Source: JAHEZL01 sp046074525
GTDB lineage: Bacteria; Bacteroidota; Bacteroidia; Flavobacteriales_C; GCA-002722245
Length of the DNA: 64,000 bases
Assembly: GCA_046074525.1 (NCBI GenBank)
Contig: JBJTOK010000047.1
Location: forward strand, 12,108-76,107
Reading direction: 5' to 3'
In this document: piece after piece, positions 41,802 to 50,205 of the stretch
Position numbering within the stretch: position 1 is the first letter of the stretch
How the letters are laid out: each line of letters opens with the position of its first letter
Notes under the pieces: generated by a model
The model's input: only the letters and a program-made list of their open reading frames with translations
What the model was told of the DNA's origin: nothing
Databases searched by the model: none
Program-made: the position numbers and the translations under genes

Positions 41802-42764
41802 ATGTTTCAAATCGCTGTGATTGGTGCCGGACAGCTGGGAAGCCGGCATTTGCAGGGCCTCGCAAAAGGAAGTTTTTCGGCAGAAATATGGGTAATGGAT
41901 CCTTCTGCAGATTCTTTGAAAGTTGCTGAAGAGCGCTACAATGAAGTGAAATCGGATACCAAGAAAGTTTTTTTCGTTAGTTCTGTCGGCAATATACAAG
42001 CGAAAAAACTGGATCTTGTCATTGTGGCCACCAATTCCTTTCACCGACTGGAATCCATTAAAAATTTGGTGAATCATTGTGCTGTTTCTTATCTGGTGCT
42101 GGAAAAAGTTTTGTTTCCTTCTGTTGAAGAATATGCAGCGGCACAGCAGTTGATCGCTGATCATAAAATCAAAACCTGGGTGAATTGTCCGCTGAGGATG
42201 AATGAATTTTTTGCAGAAGTGAAAGCGAATATCAAAGGAAAGTTCTCTTACGCCATCACCGGAAATTCATGGGGTTTAGGTTGCAATACCATTCATCATC
42301 TTGATTTATTTTCTTACCTCTCAGGCAGTACCGATGTACAATTGAACAGTTTTATTTCTTCCGCTTTTCCTGCGAAAAGAAACGGCTATATTGAGTTTGA
42401 GGGAAGTGTGAAGGGAAGGGATGAGAAGGGAAATCTTTTTTCATCATCGTCGGTTGAAGCGGGTGCGATAGAGGTTTTGATTACTATTCATGGGGAAGGC
42501 CGGGCTTACATGATAGACATGATTTCGGGAGCTGCATGGTTGAAAAGTGCTGAAGCAAATAATCAATGGGAACAGAAAAAAATCCGCATCGCTTATCAAA
42601 GTGAACTCTCGAAAGATTTATCGGAAAGCATATTTAACACTGGTACTTGCGGACTCACGCCTTTTGAAGAATCGGCGAAGTTGCATATTGCTTTCATTAA
42701 TACATTGATTCAATATCTACAGCAAAATTCATCTGAAAAAATTACAAAATGTCCGATCACTTAA
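41802..42764 (+). CDS. Gfo/Idh/MocA-family oxidoreductase 1
   Basis: 320 aa. Rossmann motif VIGAGQLGSRHLQGLA at the start and LVIVATNSFHRLESI typical of NAD(P)-dependent sugar dehydrogenases. The usual EKP catalytic-Lys motif reads LVLEKVLFPS. A second domain with GNSWGLGCNTIHHLDLF carries the His-His pair. The next gene starts inside its last codons (overlap 16 bases), so the two act in the same pathway, probably sugar or surface-polysaccharide modification; substrate unknown. Confidence 0.87.
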   Translation: MFQIAVIGAGQLGSRHLQGLAKGSFSAEIWVMDPSADSLKVAEERYNEVKSDTKKVFFVSSVGNIQAKKLDLVIVATNSFHRLESIKNLVNHCAVSYLVLEKVLFPSVEEYAAAQQLIADHKIKTWVNCPLRMNEFFAEVKANIKGKFSYAITGNSWGLGCNTIHHLDLFSYLSGSTDVQLNSFISSAFPAKRNGYIEFEGSVKGRDEKGNLFSSSSVEAGAIEVLITIHGEGRAYMIDMISGAAWLKSAEANNQWEQKKIRIAYQSELSKDLSESIFNTGTCGLTPFEESAKLHIAFINTLIQYLQQNSSEKITKCPIT

Positions 42765-43708
42765 ATAAGAATGTGTTGTTGATAGGAACAACGCAAATGG
42801 CAATGGATTACCTAAAGGTACTCAATGCCCTTGCCTGTAAAACCATTGTTGTTGGTCGCGGAGAAAAGAATGCCGCCGCTTTTGAAGAGCAAACTGGTGT
42901 GAAGCCCGTAACGGGCGGGATAGACGATTTCCTTGAAAAAGTTAAGGCGCAGGATTTTGATGCTGTTATTGTTGCTGTTGGCGTTGAGAAACTAAAGGAA
43001 GTGACTGCAGCACTTATCAATAAGGGATTTCATAATATTTTACTGGAAAAACCTGGCGCCCTCCACAAAGAGGAAATACAATCCTTGGCTAAGCATGCTG
43101 CAGCAGCAAAAGCTTCGGTGCTCATTGCCTATAACAGAAGGTTTTACTCATCTGTGCTGGAAGCTGAAAAAATCATTGCAAGGGACGGAGGAGTGAAATC
43201 TTTCAGCTTCGAATTCACCGAATGGTCTCATGTTATTGAAACCCTAGGCAGTCAGGATATTGTTAAGGCCAATTGGTTTTTAGCTAATTCCACGCATCCA
43301 ACTGATCTTGCTTTTTACCTTGGAGGCATGCCTGTTCAGATGAAATCTTTTTCCGACGGGCATTTGGCGTGGCACAAGAAAGCGGTTTTTGCTGGTGCAG
43401 GGATCACCGATAAAGGAGCGTTGTTTTCGTATAGTGCTAACTGGGCTGCACCGGGAAGATGGGTGGTGGAAATTTTGACGGATAATTTCCGACTCTATTT
43501 CAAACCCATGGAGGATCTGCAAATACAGAATAAAGGAAGTGTTGCCGTGAATAAGGTGGAAATTGATAATTCGCTGGATGTACAGTTTAAACCTGGGCTG
43601 TACCTGCAAACGAAATCTTTCCTTACTGCTGATTACTCCCGTTTTTCTACCATTGGGAAACAAGCTGAAATGGCTGAAGTTTACGAGCACATTGTCAATG
43701 GCAATTAG
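42749..43708 (+). CDS. Gfo/Idh/MocA-family oxidoreductase 2
   Basis: 319 aa, related to its upstream neighbour. A Rossmann-like start (VLLIGTTQMAMDYLKVL) lacks the canonical GxGxxG, but ILLEKPGALHKEEI has the EKP motif with catalytic Lys, and ANSTHPTDLAFYLGG resembles the active-site helix. Loss of the glycine motif suggests altered cofactor binding. Coupled to the gene before and overlapping the ATL gene after it. Confidence 0.8.
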   Translation: MSDHLNKNVLLIGTTQMAMDYLKVLNALACKTIVVGRGEKNAAAFEEQTGVKPVTGGIDDFLEKVKAQDFDAVIVAVGVEKLKEVTAALINKGFHNILLEKPGALHKEEIQSLAKHAAAAKASVLIAYNRRFYSSVLEAEKIIARDGGVKSFSFEFTEWSHVIETLGSQDIVKANWFLANSTHPTDLAFYLGGMPVQMKSFSDGHLAWHKKAVFAGAGITDKGALFSYSANWAAPGRWVVEILTDNFRLYFKPMEDLQIQNKGSVAVNKVEIDNSLDVQFKPGLYLQTKSFLTADYSRFSTIGKQAEMAEVYEHIVNGN

Positions 43709-44078
43709 AAAATCAAAAATTGAAAAACAGAAACCAAAAGGAGAAAATGAAGATTTTTTCCTGATGGTATACCAGGTGGTGCGCCTCATTCCTAAAGGAC
43801 GAGTGACTTCTTATGGCGCCATCGCCAAGTATCTTTCGGCTCCAAAAGCATCACGCAGTGTGGGTTATGCGATGAATGGCTCACACCGGCAAAAACCGGC
43901 TGTGCCGGCGCATCGTGTGGTAAACCGTCATGGCTTGCTTAGCGGAAAACATCATTTTTCCCCACCTGAGAAAATGCAGCAGCTGCTGGAAAAAGAAGGT
44001 GTGAAGGTGAAAAATGACCAGGTTGTAAATTTTAACAAACTGTTGTGGGACCCAAGCGTGGAATTGTCCTTAGATTAA
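43698..44078 (+). CDS. Alkyltransferase-like protein (no catalytic Cys)
   Basis: 126 aa from ATG 43698, which overlaps the previous gene by 11 bases. It matches the C-terminal DNA-binding domain of O6-alkylguanine-DNA alkyltransferases: RLIPKGRVTSYGAIAKYLS and SRSVGYAMNGSH. The active-site PCHR reads PAHRVVNRHG, so the acceptor Cys is replaced by Ala. Such ATL proteins bind and flip alkylated guanine and pass it to nucleotide excision repair rather than repairing it themselves. Confidence 0.87.
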   Translation: MAIRKSKIEKQKPKGENEDFFLMVYQVVRLIPKGRVTSYGAIAKYLSAPKASRSVGYAMNGSHRQKPAVPAHRVVNRHGLLSGKHHFSPPEKMQQLLEKEGVKVKNDQVVNFNKLLWDPSVELSLD

Positions 44079-44126
44079 TTCTAAATAATGGCAGACAATT
44101 CGTAAATTCGTTGCAGAATTTTACGC

Positions 44127-45236
44127 ATGAGTATTTCAAAAGAAAAAGTAAAAGAAGCCCTTTCTTCCGTTCAGGAACCTGATCTGAAGAAGGATATCGT
44201 GAGTCTGAACCTTGTTTCAGACATCGTCATTACAGATAAAAAAATCACCTTTTCATTAAAGGTCCATAATCCGGCCCTGCACAATAAAAAGAAAATGCAG
44301 GAGGCTTGTGAGTTTGCTATCCAGCGCTACATTGCAAAGGATATTCAGGTGGAAGTGGATGTTATTCCACTGCCAACCGATCGTCCGGCTGATCAAAGGA
44401 AAGTATTGCCAAACGTTAAAAATATCATTGCCGTTTCTTCGGGAAAAGGTGGGGTAGGAAAATCTACTGTTACTGCGAATCTCGCAGTGGGTTTGGCGCA
44501 GAAGGGATATAAAGTGGGATTGGTTGATGCCGATATTTACGGTCCGTCCATGCCGCTCATGTTCGACTGCCTCGATGAAAAGCCGGAAGCCTTTGAAAAG
44601 GATGGCAAAACATGGATTAAGCCAGTGACCAATTACGGCGTTAAAATGCTGTCGATAGGTTTTTTCGCCAATGCCGATCAGGCCATTGCGTGGCGCGGAC
44701 CGATGGCTTCGCGTGCAATGGGACAAATGTTTACCGAGGCATACTGGGGTGATCTGGATTATATGCTTATTGACCTTCCTCCCGGAACCGGTGACATTCA
44801 TCTCTCTCTTGTGCAAACTATTCCCGTTACAGGTGCTGTGATTATCACTACTCCCCAGGGCATTGCTTTAGCTGATGTACGCAAGGGTGTAGCGATGTTC
44901 AAGATGGATAACATCAATGTGCCGGTTTTAGGTATCGTTGAGAATATGGCCTGGTTTACGCCTGCCGAATTGCCAAATAATAAGTATTACATCTTCGGAA
45001 AGGAAGGTGGAGTAGCACTCGCTGAGAAGATGGGCTTGCCGCTGCTGGCACAGATTCCTTTGGTACAAAGCATTTGTGAATCAGGCGAAGCAGGCCGACC
45101 GGCAGTGTTGCAGGAAGATACCCCGCAGGCTTTGGCTTTCATGCAACTGGTGGATAATGTAGTAGCTGCAGTGGAAAAAAGAAATGCAACACAGGAGCCA
45201 ACGCAGACTTCAAAAATTACGCGCGGACAGCATTAA
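44127..45236 (+). CDS. mrp: Mrp/NBP35-type Fe-S cluster carrier ATPase
   Basis: 369 aa. N-terminal MIP18/DUF59 domain (residues 1-85), then a P-loop ATPase with the deviant Walker A SSGKGGVGKSTVTANLAVGL, VDADIYGPSMPLMF and LIDLPPGTGDIHLSLVQ. The usual CxxC near the C-terminus is not evident (ENMAWFTPAEL where many have ENMS-F-C-C), as in some Bacteroidota homologues. Followed 9 bases later by a NifU-like gene. Confidence 0.93.
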   Translation: MSISKEKVKEALSSVQEPDLKKDIVSLNLVSDIVITDKKITFSLKVHNPALHNKKKMQEACEFAIQRYIAKDIQVEVDVIPLPTDRPADQRKVLPNVKNIIAVSSGKGGVGKSTVTANLAVGLAQKGYKVGLVDADIYGPSMPLMFDCLDEKPEAFEKDGKTWIKPVTNYGVKMLSIGFFANADQAIAWRGPMASRAMGQMFTEAYWGDLDYMLIDLPPGTGDIHLSLVQTIPVTGAVIITTPQGIALADVRKGVAMFKMDNINVPVLGIVENMAWFTPAELPNNKYYIFGKEGGVALAEKMGLPLLAQIPLVQSICESGEAGRPAVLQEDTPQALAFMQLVDNVVAAVEKRNATQEPTQTSKITRGQH

Positions 45237-45245
45237 ACTTATGAT

Positions 45246-45491
45246 ATGAGCTATACCGAAGTTTTGCAAAAAGTAGAAGAATCACTAACCAAAATCCGTC
45301 CGTTTTTACATGCGGATGGCGGTGATGTGCGTGTGGTGGAGTTCACTCCTGATTATATTTTGAAACTCGAGTTTATGGGAGCCTGCGCAGGTTGTTCCAT
45401 GAACCGTATGACCTTCAAGGCGGGTATAGAAGAAAACATCAGGCGCGATGTGCCTGAAGTGCAGAAAGTGGAAGCAATAGGTGTTGATTAG
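45246..45491 (+). CDS. NifU-like Fe-S scaffold domain protein
   Basis: 81 aa, a single NifU C-terminal domain: IRPFLHADGGDVRVVEF and the cluster-binding CxxC in GACAGCSMNRMTFKAGIEE. It probably carries Fe-S clusters together with Mrp encoded just upstream. Followed by a strong terminator. Confidence 0.94.
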   Translation: MSYTEVLQKVEESLTKIRPFLHADGGDVRVVEFTPDYILKLEFMGACAGCSMNRMTFKAGIEENIRRDVPEVQKVEAIGVD

Positions 45492-45510
45492 GCAAAAAAT
45501 CGGCTAAGAA

Positions 45511-45550
45511 AAAACGCCCTGCTCACTACTGAGCGGGGCGTTATGTTTTT
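45511..45550 (+). terminator. Rho-independent terminator after the mrp-nifU operon
   Basis: AACGCCCTGCTCA, loop CTAC, TGAGCGGGGCGTT, then TATGTTTTT. The stem is 13 bp with one wobble. Confidence 0.9.
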
Positions 45551-45594
45551 GTAAATAGAAAGAAAATTCTACATTAAAGCTAAGATAATCGCCT

Positions 45595-46010
45595 ATGAAA
45601 CAACTTTTCCTGATGCTTGTAACTGCCATGACTGTTTTTTCTTGTACCAAAGAGGAGATCGATTTTCGTGATGATATTGTTGGGGATTATCATGGCGTGA
45701 GAAGCTATTATAGTGCACATTTGAATTCGGGGGCTGGGGCCATGTGGGCAGTGGAGCAGGATGATGCGCTCCATCAGACTCTCCATGTAACCAAGGGAAA
45801 GGGGATAATTCAATTGCGATAGGCTATGATACTTATACCGATACTCTGAAAATTTCTTCCGATGAATCTTATAAGAACAATCATACGGGCTATAACTGGT
45901 ATGAAGTGAATTTTTCTTCAGATAGCCTGAGAATTGTCAAAGGCCGGAGCGGGTCTACATCCTCATCCAGTTATAGTTTTTCAGGAAAAAAGGTAAATAG
46001 ATTCCTTTAG
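45595..46010 (+). pseudogene. Frameshifted small lipoprotein gene
   Basis: The first frame gives a lipoprotein signal (MKQLFLMLVTAMTVFSCTKE) and about 75 codons ending GIIQLR and stop at 45822. In the frame one base earlier the sequence continues from GDNSIAIGYDTYTDTLKISS through RIVKGRSGSTSSSSYSFSG to a stop at 46010, with the same character. The switch falls in AAGGGAAAGGGG at about 45793-45804, a run prone to slippage. Restored, it would be a 138-aa lipoprotein. It is either a recent pseudogene or a sequencing error. Confidence 0.7.
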
Positions 46011-46106
46011 AAACTTCAAACTGAAAAATAAAAAATAGAAATTTTTCTTTCTTTCCTTAATCCAGCGTTGTTTTATTGCCTACTTTTGGACTTCTAAAAT
46101 TTTAAA

Positions 46107-47960
46107 ATGACTGCTGTTAAAGAGATTAAAGACGTTGTGACCATCTTGTTCGCGGGGGATTCCGGTGATGGTATTCAGCTCACAGGCGGACAGTTTACAG
46201 ATACTGCTGCGCTGCTGGGTAATGACATTAGTACTTTTCCTAACTTTCCTGCCGAAATCCGCGCCCCGATAGGTACCGTAGCCGGTGTGTCGGGCTTCCA
46301 GCTCAACTTTGGTAGTGTGGAGATTTTCACTCCGGGTGATCAGTGTGATGTGCTCGTGGTGATGAATGCTGCGGCATTGAAAGTAAACCTGAAAAACCTG
46401 AAGAAAGGTGGTGTAATCATCGCCAATACTACTGGTTTTGATAGCAAAAACCTTCGTCTGGCCAAGATGGACGAAAATTATACTCTGCAAGGAGATAAAA
46501 GACTTGAAGGCTTTAAGGTGCATGAAGTGGATGTGACGAAGCTCACCCGCGAAACCCTGGAAAATTCGGGCCTGGGAACCAAGGCAGTCGACCGCTCCAA
46601 GAACATGTTTGTACTTGGGTTCTTGTACTGGATGTATGACCGCACGATGCAGAACACCATTGAGTTCATCGAAAATAAATTCAAGGGCAAACAGGAATTG
46701 ATCGATACCAATATCCAGGTGCTCAAGGCGGGTTTCCATTATGGTGAAACCTGTGAAGCTTTCCCAACTCAGGTTGTTGTAAAACCGGCCAATATTGAAA
46801 AAGGAACTTACCGCAATGTCATCGGGAACCAGGCTTCGGCACTGGGCTTGATTGCTGCTGCAAATAAGGCCGGATTGGAATTGTTCTACGGAACTTATCC
46901 TATCACTCCTGCTTCTGATATTCTGCATACTTTATCACGACATAAAAACTTTGGTGTTAAAACTTACCAGGCCGAAGACGAAATTGCAGCGATTTGTTCT
47001 GCAATAGGTGCTTCTTATGGCGGTGCGCTTGGAGTTACTGCCTCATCTGGTCCGGGTATCGCTCTCAAGGGAGAAGCCATCGGATTGGCGGTTTCTTTGG
47101 AATTACCACTGGTAATCGTTAACGTTCAGCGCGGTGGGCCGTCTACAGGTTTACCTACTAAAACCGAGCAATCCGACTTGCTGCAGGCCATCTACGGAAG
47201 AAACGGCGAAGCTCCTGTTCCGGTTATTGCTGCCCAATCTCCAACCGATTGTTTTGATGCTGTATATGAAGCTTGTCGCATCGCGGTAGAGCACGTTACA
47301 CCAGTATTCTTCTTGTCAGATGGATACATTGCCAATGGTTCCGAACCGTGGAAAGTGTTGAAGGGAGATGATTTGCCGAAGATCACTGCAAAATTTGCCC
47401 CTGAAAGAAAAGAAGGCGATGCTGCTTTCCTGCCTTACAGTCGCGATGAAAAATTAGCGCGTCCGTGGGCTATTCCGGGAACCAAAGGATTGGCACACCG
47501 CATCGGTGGTATTGAGAAAGAAAATCTTACAGGAAATATTTCCTACGATCCGGATAACCACGAATTGATGACGAGATTGCGTCAGGAAAAAGTGGATAGA
47601 ATTGCTGATTATATCCCTGAGCAAAAATTGGATAGCGGTAAGGAAGGCGACAAGTTACTGGTGCTGAGCTGGGGTTCTACTTACGGTGTGGTAAAAACTA
47701 CCGTGAAGGAATTACGCGAAGAAGGAAAATCCATCGCCCATGCCCACGTACGTTATATGAATCCGCTGCCGAAAAACCTGGGTACTTTGCTATCGAAATT
47801 CGATAAGATCCTCATGCCCGAAATGAATAACGGGCAATTCGTGAAGATCATCCGTGATAAGTTCCTGGTGCCGGCAATTCCATACAATAAAATTCAGGGT
47901 TTGCCTTTCTTCACCCATGAATTGAAAGAGAAAATGACCGAAGTGTTGAATGCTAAATAG
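46107..47960 (+). CDS. korA: 2-oxoacid:ferredoxin oxidoreductase, fused gamma-alpha subunit
   Basis: 617 aa. Residues about 1-195 are the gamma domain (FAGDSGDGIQLTGGQFTDTA, NFPAEIRAPIGTVAGVSGFQ), and about 215-617 the alpha chain (LFYGTYPITPASDILHTLS, QAEDEIAAICSAIGASYGG, TASSGPGIALKGEA). It oxidises 2-oxoglutarate (or a related 2-oxoacid) to the CoA ester and reduces ferredoxin. Coupled with korB. A TACTTTTG box at 46081-46088 may be the -7 promoter element. Confidence 0.94.
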   Translation: MTAVKEIKDVVTILFAGDSGDGIQLTGGQFTDTAALLGNDISTFPNFPAEIRAPIGTVAGVSGFQLNFGSVEIFTPGDQCDVLVVMNAAALKVNLKNLKKGGVIIANTTGFDSKNLRLAKMDENYTLQGDKRLEGFKVHEVDVTKLTRETLENSGLGTKAVDRSKNMFVLGFLYWMYDRTMQNTIEFIENKFKGKQELIDTNIQVLKAGFHYGETCEAFPTQVVVKPANIEKGTYRNVIGNQASALGLIAAANKAGLELFYGTYPITPASDILHTLSRHKNFGVKTYQAEDEIAAICSAIGASYGGALGVTASSGPGIALKGEAIGLAVSLELPLVIVNVQRGGPSTGLPTKTEQSDLLQAIYGRNGEAPVPVIAAQSPTDCFDAVYEACRIAVEHVTPVFFLSDGYIANGSEPWKVLKGDDLPKITAKFAPERKEGDAAFLPYSRDEKLARPWAIPGTKGLAHRIGGIEKENLTGNISYDPDNHELMTRLRQEKVDRIADYIPEQKLDSGKEGDKLLVLSWGSTYGVVKTTVKELREEGKSIAHAHVRYMNPLPKNLGTLLSKFDKILMPEMNNGQFVKIIRDKFLVPAIPYNKIQGLPFFTHELKEKMTEVLNAK

Positions 47961-47969
47961 TTGACGAAA

Positions 47970-49010
47970 ATGACAGAACAAACTATAATAAAGAATTCAG
48001 GAGCCAAATTGGCTGCCAAGGACTATGCCACCGATCAGGATGTGAGATGGTGTCCTGGTTGCGGCGACTATTCTATCCTCAAGCAGGTACAGAGTGTATT
48101 TGCCGAGTTACAACTCGACAGGGACGAAACGGTTTTTATTTCGGGAATCGGCTGTTCATCACGCTTTCCTTACTACATGAATACTTACGGGATGCACAGT
48201 ATCCACGGAAGAGCTCCGGCTTTTGCGAGCGGTTTGCGTTCGGTAAACCCTGATTTGAATGTGTGGGTAATCACTGGTGATGGCGACTCTTTGTCGATTG
48301 GTGGTAATCACTTCATCCATGCGCTCAGAAGGAATTTTAATTTGAATATTCTTTTGTTCAACAACCAGATTTATGGTTTAACTAAAGGACAATATTCTCC
48401 AACATCTGAAAAAGGAAAGGTGACTAAATCCACGCCAATAGGTTCTTTGGATCATCCGTTCAACCCATTGGCTTTATCGCTGGGTGCCGACGGGACATTC
48501 ATTGCGCGTTCTATGGACCGTGATCCTAAGCACATGCGTGCCGTATTGCTGCGTGCTGAGCAACACAAAGGAACTTCACTGGTAGAGATCTACCAGAACT
48601 GTAATATTTTCAACGATGGTGCTTTCTTCACTTTTACTGAAAAAGAAACCAAGGGTGATACAGTGTTGTTTGCTGAGCAGGGGAAACCACTTGTTTTTGG
48701 CGCCAATGCCGACAAAGGGATTAAGCTCGATGGCTTCAAACCAGTGATTGTAGATTTAAAAGATCATTCTGTGAATGACCTTTGGATCCACGATGAAACA
48801 GATCGCGTTAAAGCTGGTATTCTTACCCGTTTCTTTGATGATTCTTCTAAAGAAGGGGCTTTGCCGCGTCCGTTCGGAGTTTTCTATGTGGAAAACCGCG
48901 ATAATTATGAAGATGCATTGATCACTCAGCTCAATAAGAGTATTGAAGCAAAAGGTGCAGGAAATCTCGACGATTTACTCAAGGGAAGCAATACCTGGGA
49001 GATTAAATAG
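47970..49010 (+). CDS. korB: 2-oxoacid:ferredoxin oxidoreductase, beta subunit
   Basis: 346 aa from ATG 47970; a TTG directly after the korA stop is in frame but less likely. It binds thiamine diphosphate (VITGDGDSLSIGGNHFIHA) and an Fe-S cluster through RWCPGCGDYSIL and ISGIGCSSR. GLTKGQYSPTS is the family's conserved loop. Followed by a terminator at 49031. Confidence 0.95.
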   Translation: MTEQTIIKNSGAKLAAKDYATDQDVRWCPGCGDYSILKQVQSVFAELQLDRDETVFISGIGCSSRFPYYMNTYGMHSIHGRAPAFASGLRSVNPDLNVWVITGDGDSLSIGGNHFIHALRRNFNLNILLFNNQIYGLTKGQYSPTSEKGKVTKSTPIGSLDHPFNPLALSLGADGTFIARSMDRDPKHMRAVLLRAEQHKGTSLVEIYQNCNIFNDGAFFTFTEKETKGDTVLFAEQGKPLVFGANADKGIKLDGFKPVIVDLKDHSVNDLWIHDETDRVKAGILTRFFDDSSKEGALPRPFGVFYVENRDNYEDALITQLNKSIEAKGAGNLDDLLKGSNTWEIK

Positions 49011-49030
49011 TCTGCAAATTGAGACAAAAA

Positions 49031-49066
49031 AAATCCCGATGAATTTTCATCGGGATTTTTTGTTTT
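49031..49066. terminator. Rho-independent terminator between korB and wecB
   Basis: AAATCCCGATGA, loop ATTT, TCATCGGGATTT, then T-run on the plus strand and A-run on the left, so it can work for both convergent genes. Confidence 0.9.
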
Positions 49067-49077
49067 AATAGATCTAC

Positions 49078-50190
49078 TTAAGCTTTCGCCAGGATCTCTA
49101 AAATCTGTTGTGAAGTAGTGCCGTTTCCGTAAGGATTTACGCTGTTGGCAACGGAAGCATAATGAGCCTTATCGTCGATAAGCTTTTTGGTTTCGGTAAC
49201 AATTTTCTTCGTGTCGGTACCTACCAGTTTCGCAGTTCCGGCGTCCACACCTTCAGTTCTTTCTGTTACTTCACGCAGCACCAGCACTGGTTTTCCAAGG
49301 CTAGGTGCTTCTTCCTGAATGCCTCCCGAATCGGTTAGTACCAGGAAAGATTTATTCATCAGCCAGATGAGGTAAGGGTACTCCAGTGGAGTAATCAGCT
49401 TGATATTTTTCTGTGTGAGGTACTTGTGTGCATTCTCTTTGATGTTCGGGTTCAAATGCACAGGATATACAATTTCCATATCGGGATAAGTCGCCGCAAT
49501 TTCATTGACAGCCTTGCAGATATCCTTGAAAGGTTCGCCGAAACTTTCCCTGCGGTGACAGGTGAGGAGAATAATTTTTTTGTCGAAATCGATGCCCTTG
49601 AAATAATCGAAAAATACTTTCTGATCCATCGACTCCACTTTCTTTATGCCTTCCAGAAGCGCGTCAATTACAGTGTTTCCAACAACGAAAACATTTTCGT
49701 TGATGCCTTCATCGTGGAGATTTTGTTGTGATTTTGGAGTGGGACAGAAATGAAAACGGGAGATTTTTGAAGTCAGGATCCTGTTCATTTCTTCGGGGAA
49801 GGGAGAGTAAATATTTCCGCTTCGTAAGCCGGCCTCAATATGTACTACACTTATTTTCTGATAGTAGGCGGCAATGCTGCCGGCCATTACAGTGGTAGTA
49901 TCTCCCTGAACAAAAACGTAATCGAAAGAATCTTTCAGTAACACTTCATCAGTGATTTTCTGGATTAAAGCTGCGGTGAGTGTTGGCAGTGTTTGTCCGG
50001 GCGACATGATATTCAAATCATAATCGGGCTTGATTTCAAAGAAGCTCAGCACCTGGTCGAGCATTTCGCGGTGCTGCGCAGTAACACATACTTTCACGTC
50101 GAAATCCTTGCTGCTTTTAAAAACAGAAACCAGCGGAGCCAATTTAATGGCTTCCGGACGTGTACCAAAAATGAACAATACTTTTTTCAT
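49078..50190 (-). CDS. wecB: UDP-N-acetylglucosamine 2-epimerase
   Basis: 370 aa, non-hydrolysing epimerase that makes UDP-ManNAc for surface polysaccharides. Typical motifs: FGTRPEAIKLAPLV, VQGDTTTVMAGSIAAY, VHIEAGLRSGN, and TDSGGIQEEAPSLGKPVLVLR (in parts). Third gene of a minus-strand run after the two glycosyltransferases. Confidence 0.97.
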   Translation of the reverse strand: MKKVLFIFGTRPEAIKLAPLVSVFKSSKDFDVKVCVTAQHREMLDQVLSFFEIKPDYDLNIMSPGQTLPTLTAALIQKITDEVLLKDSFDYVFVQGDTTTVMAGSIAAYYQKISVVHIEAGLRSGNIYSPFPEEMNRILTSKISRFHFCPTPKSQQNLHDEGINENVFVVGNTVIDALLEGIKKVESMDQKVFFDYFKGIDFDKKIILLTCHRRESFGEPFKDICKAVNEIAATYPDMEIVYPVHLNPNIKENAHKYLTQKNIKLITPLEYPYLIWLMNKSFLVLTDSGGIQEEAPSLGKPVLVLREVTERTEGVDAGTAKLVGTDTKKIVTETKKLIDDKAHYASVANSVNPYGNGTTSQQILEILAKA

Positions 50191-50205
50191 GCAGAATATC
50201 TGACT

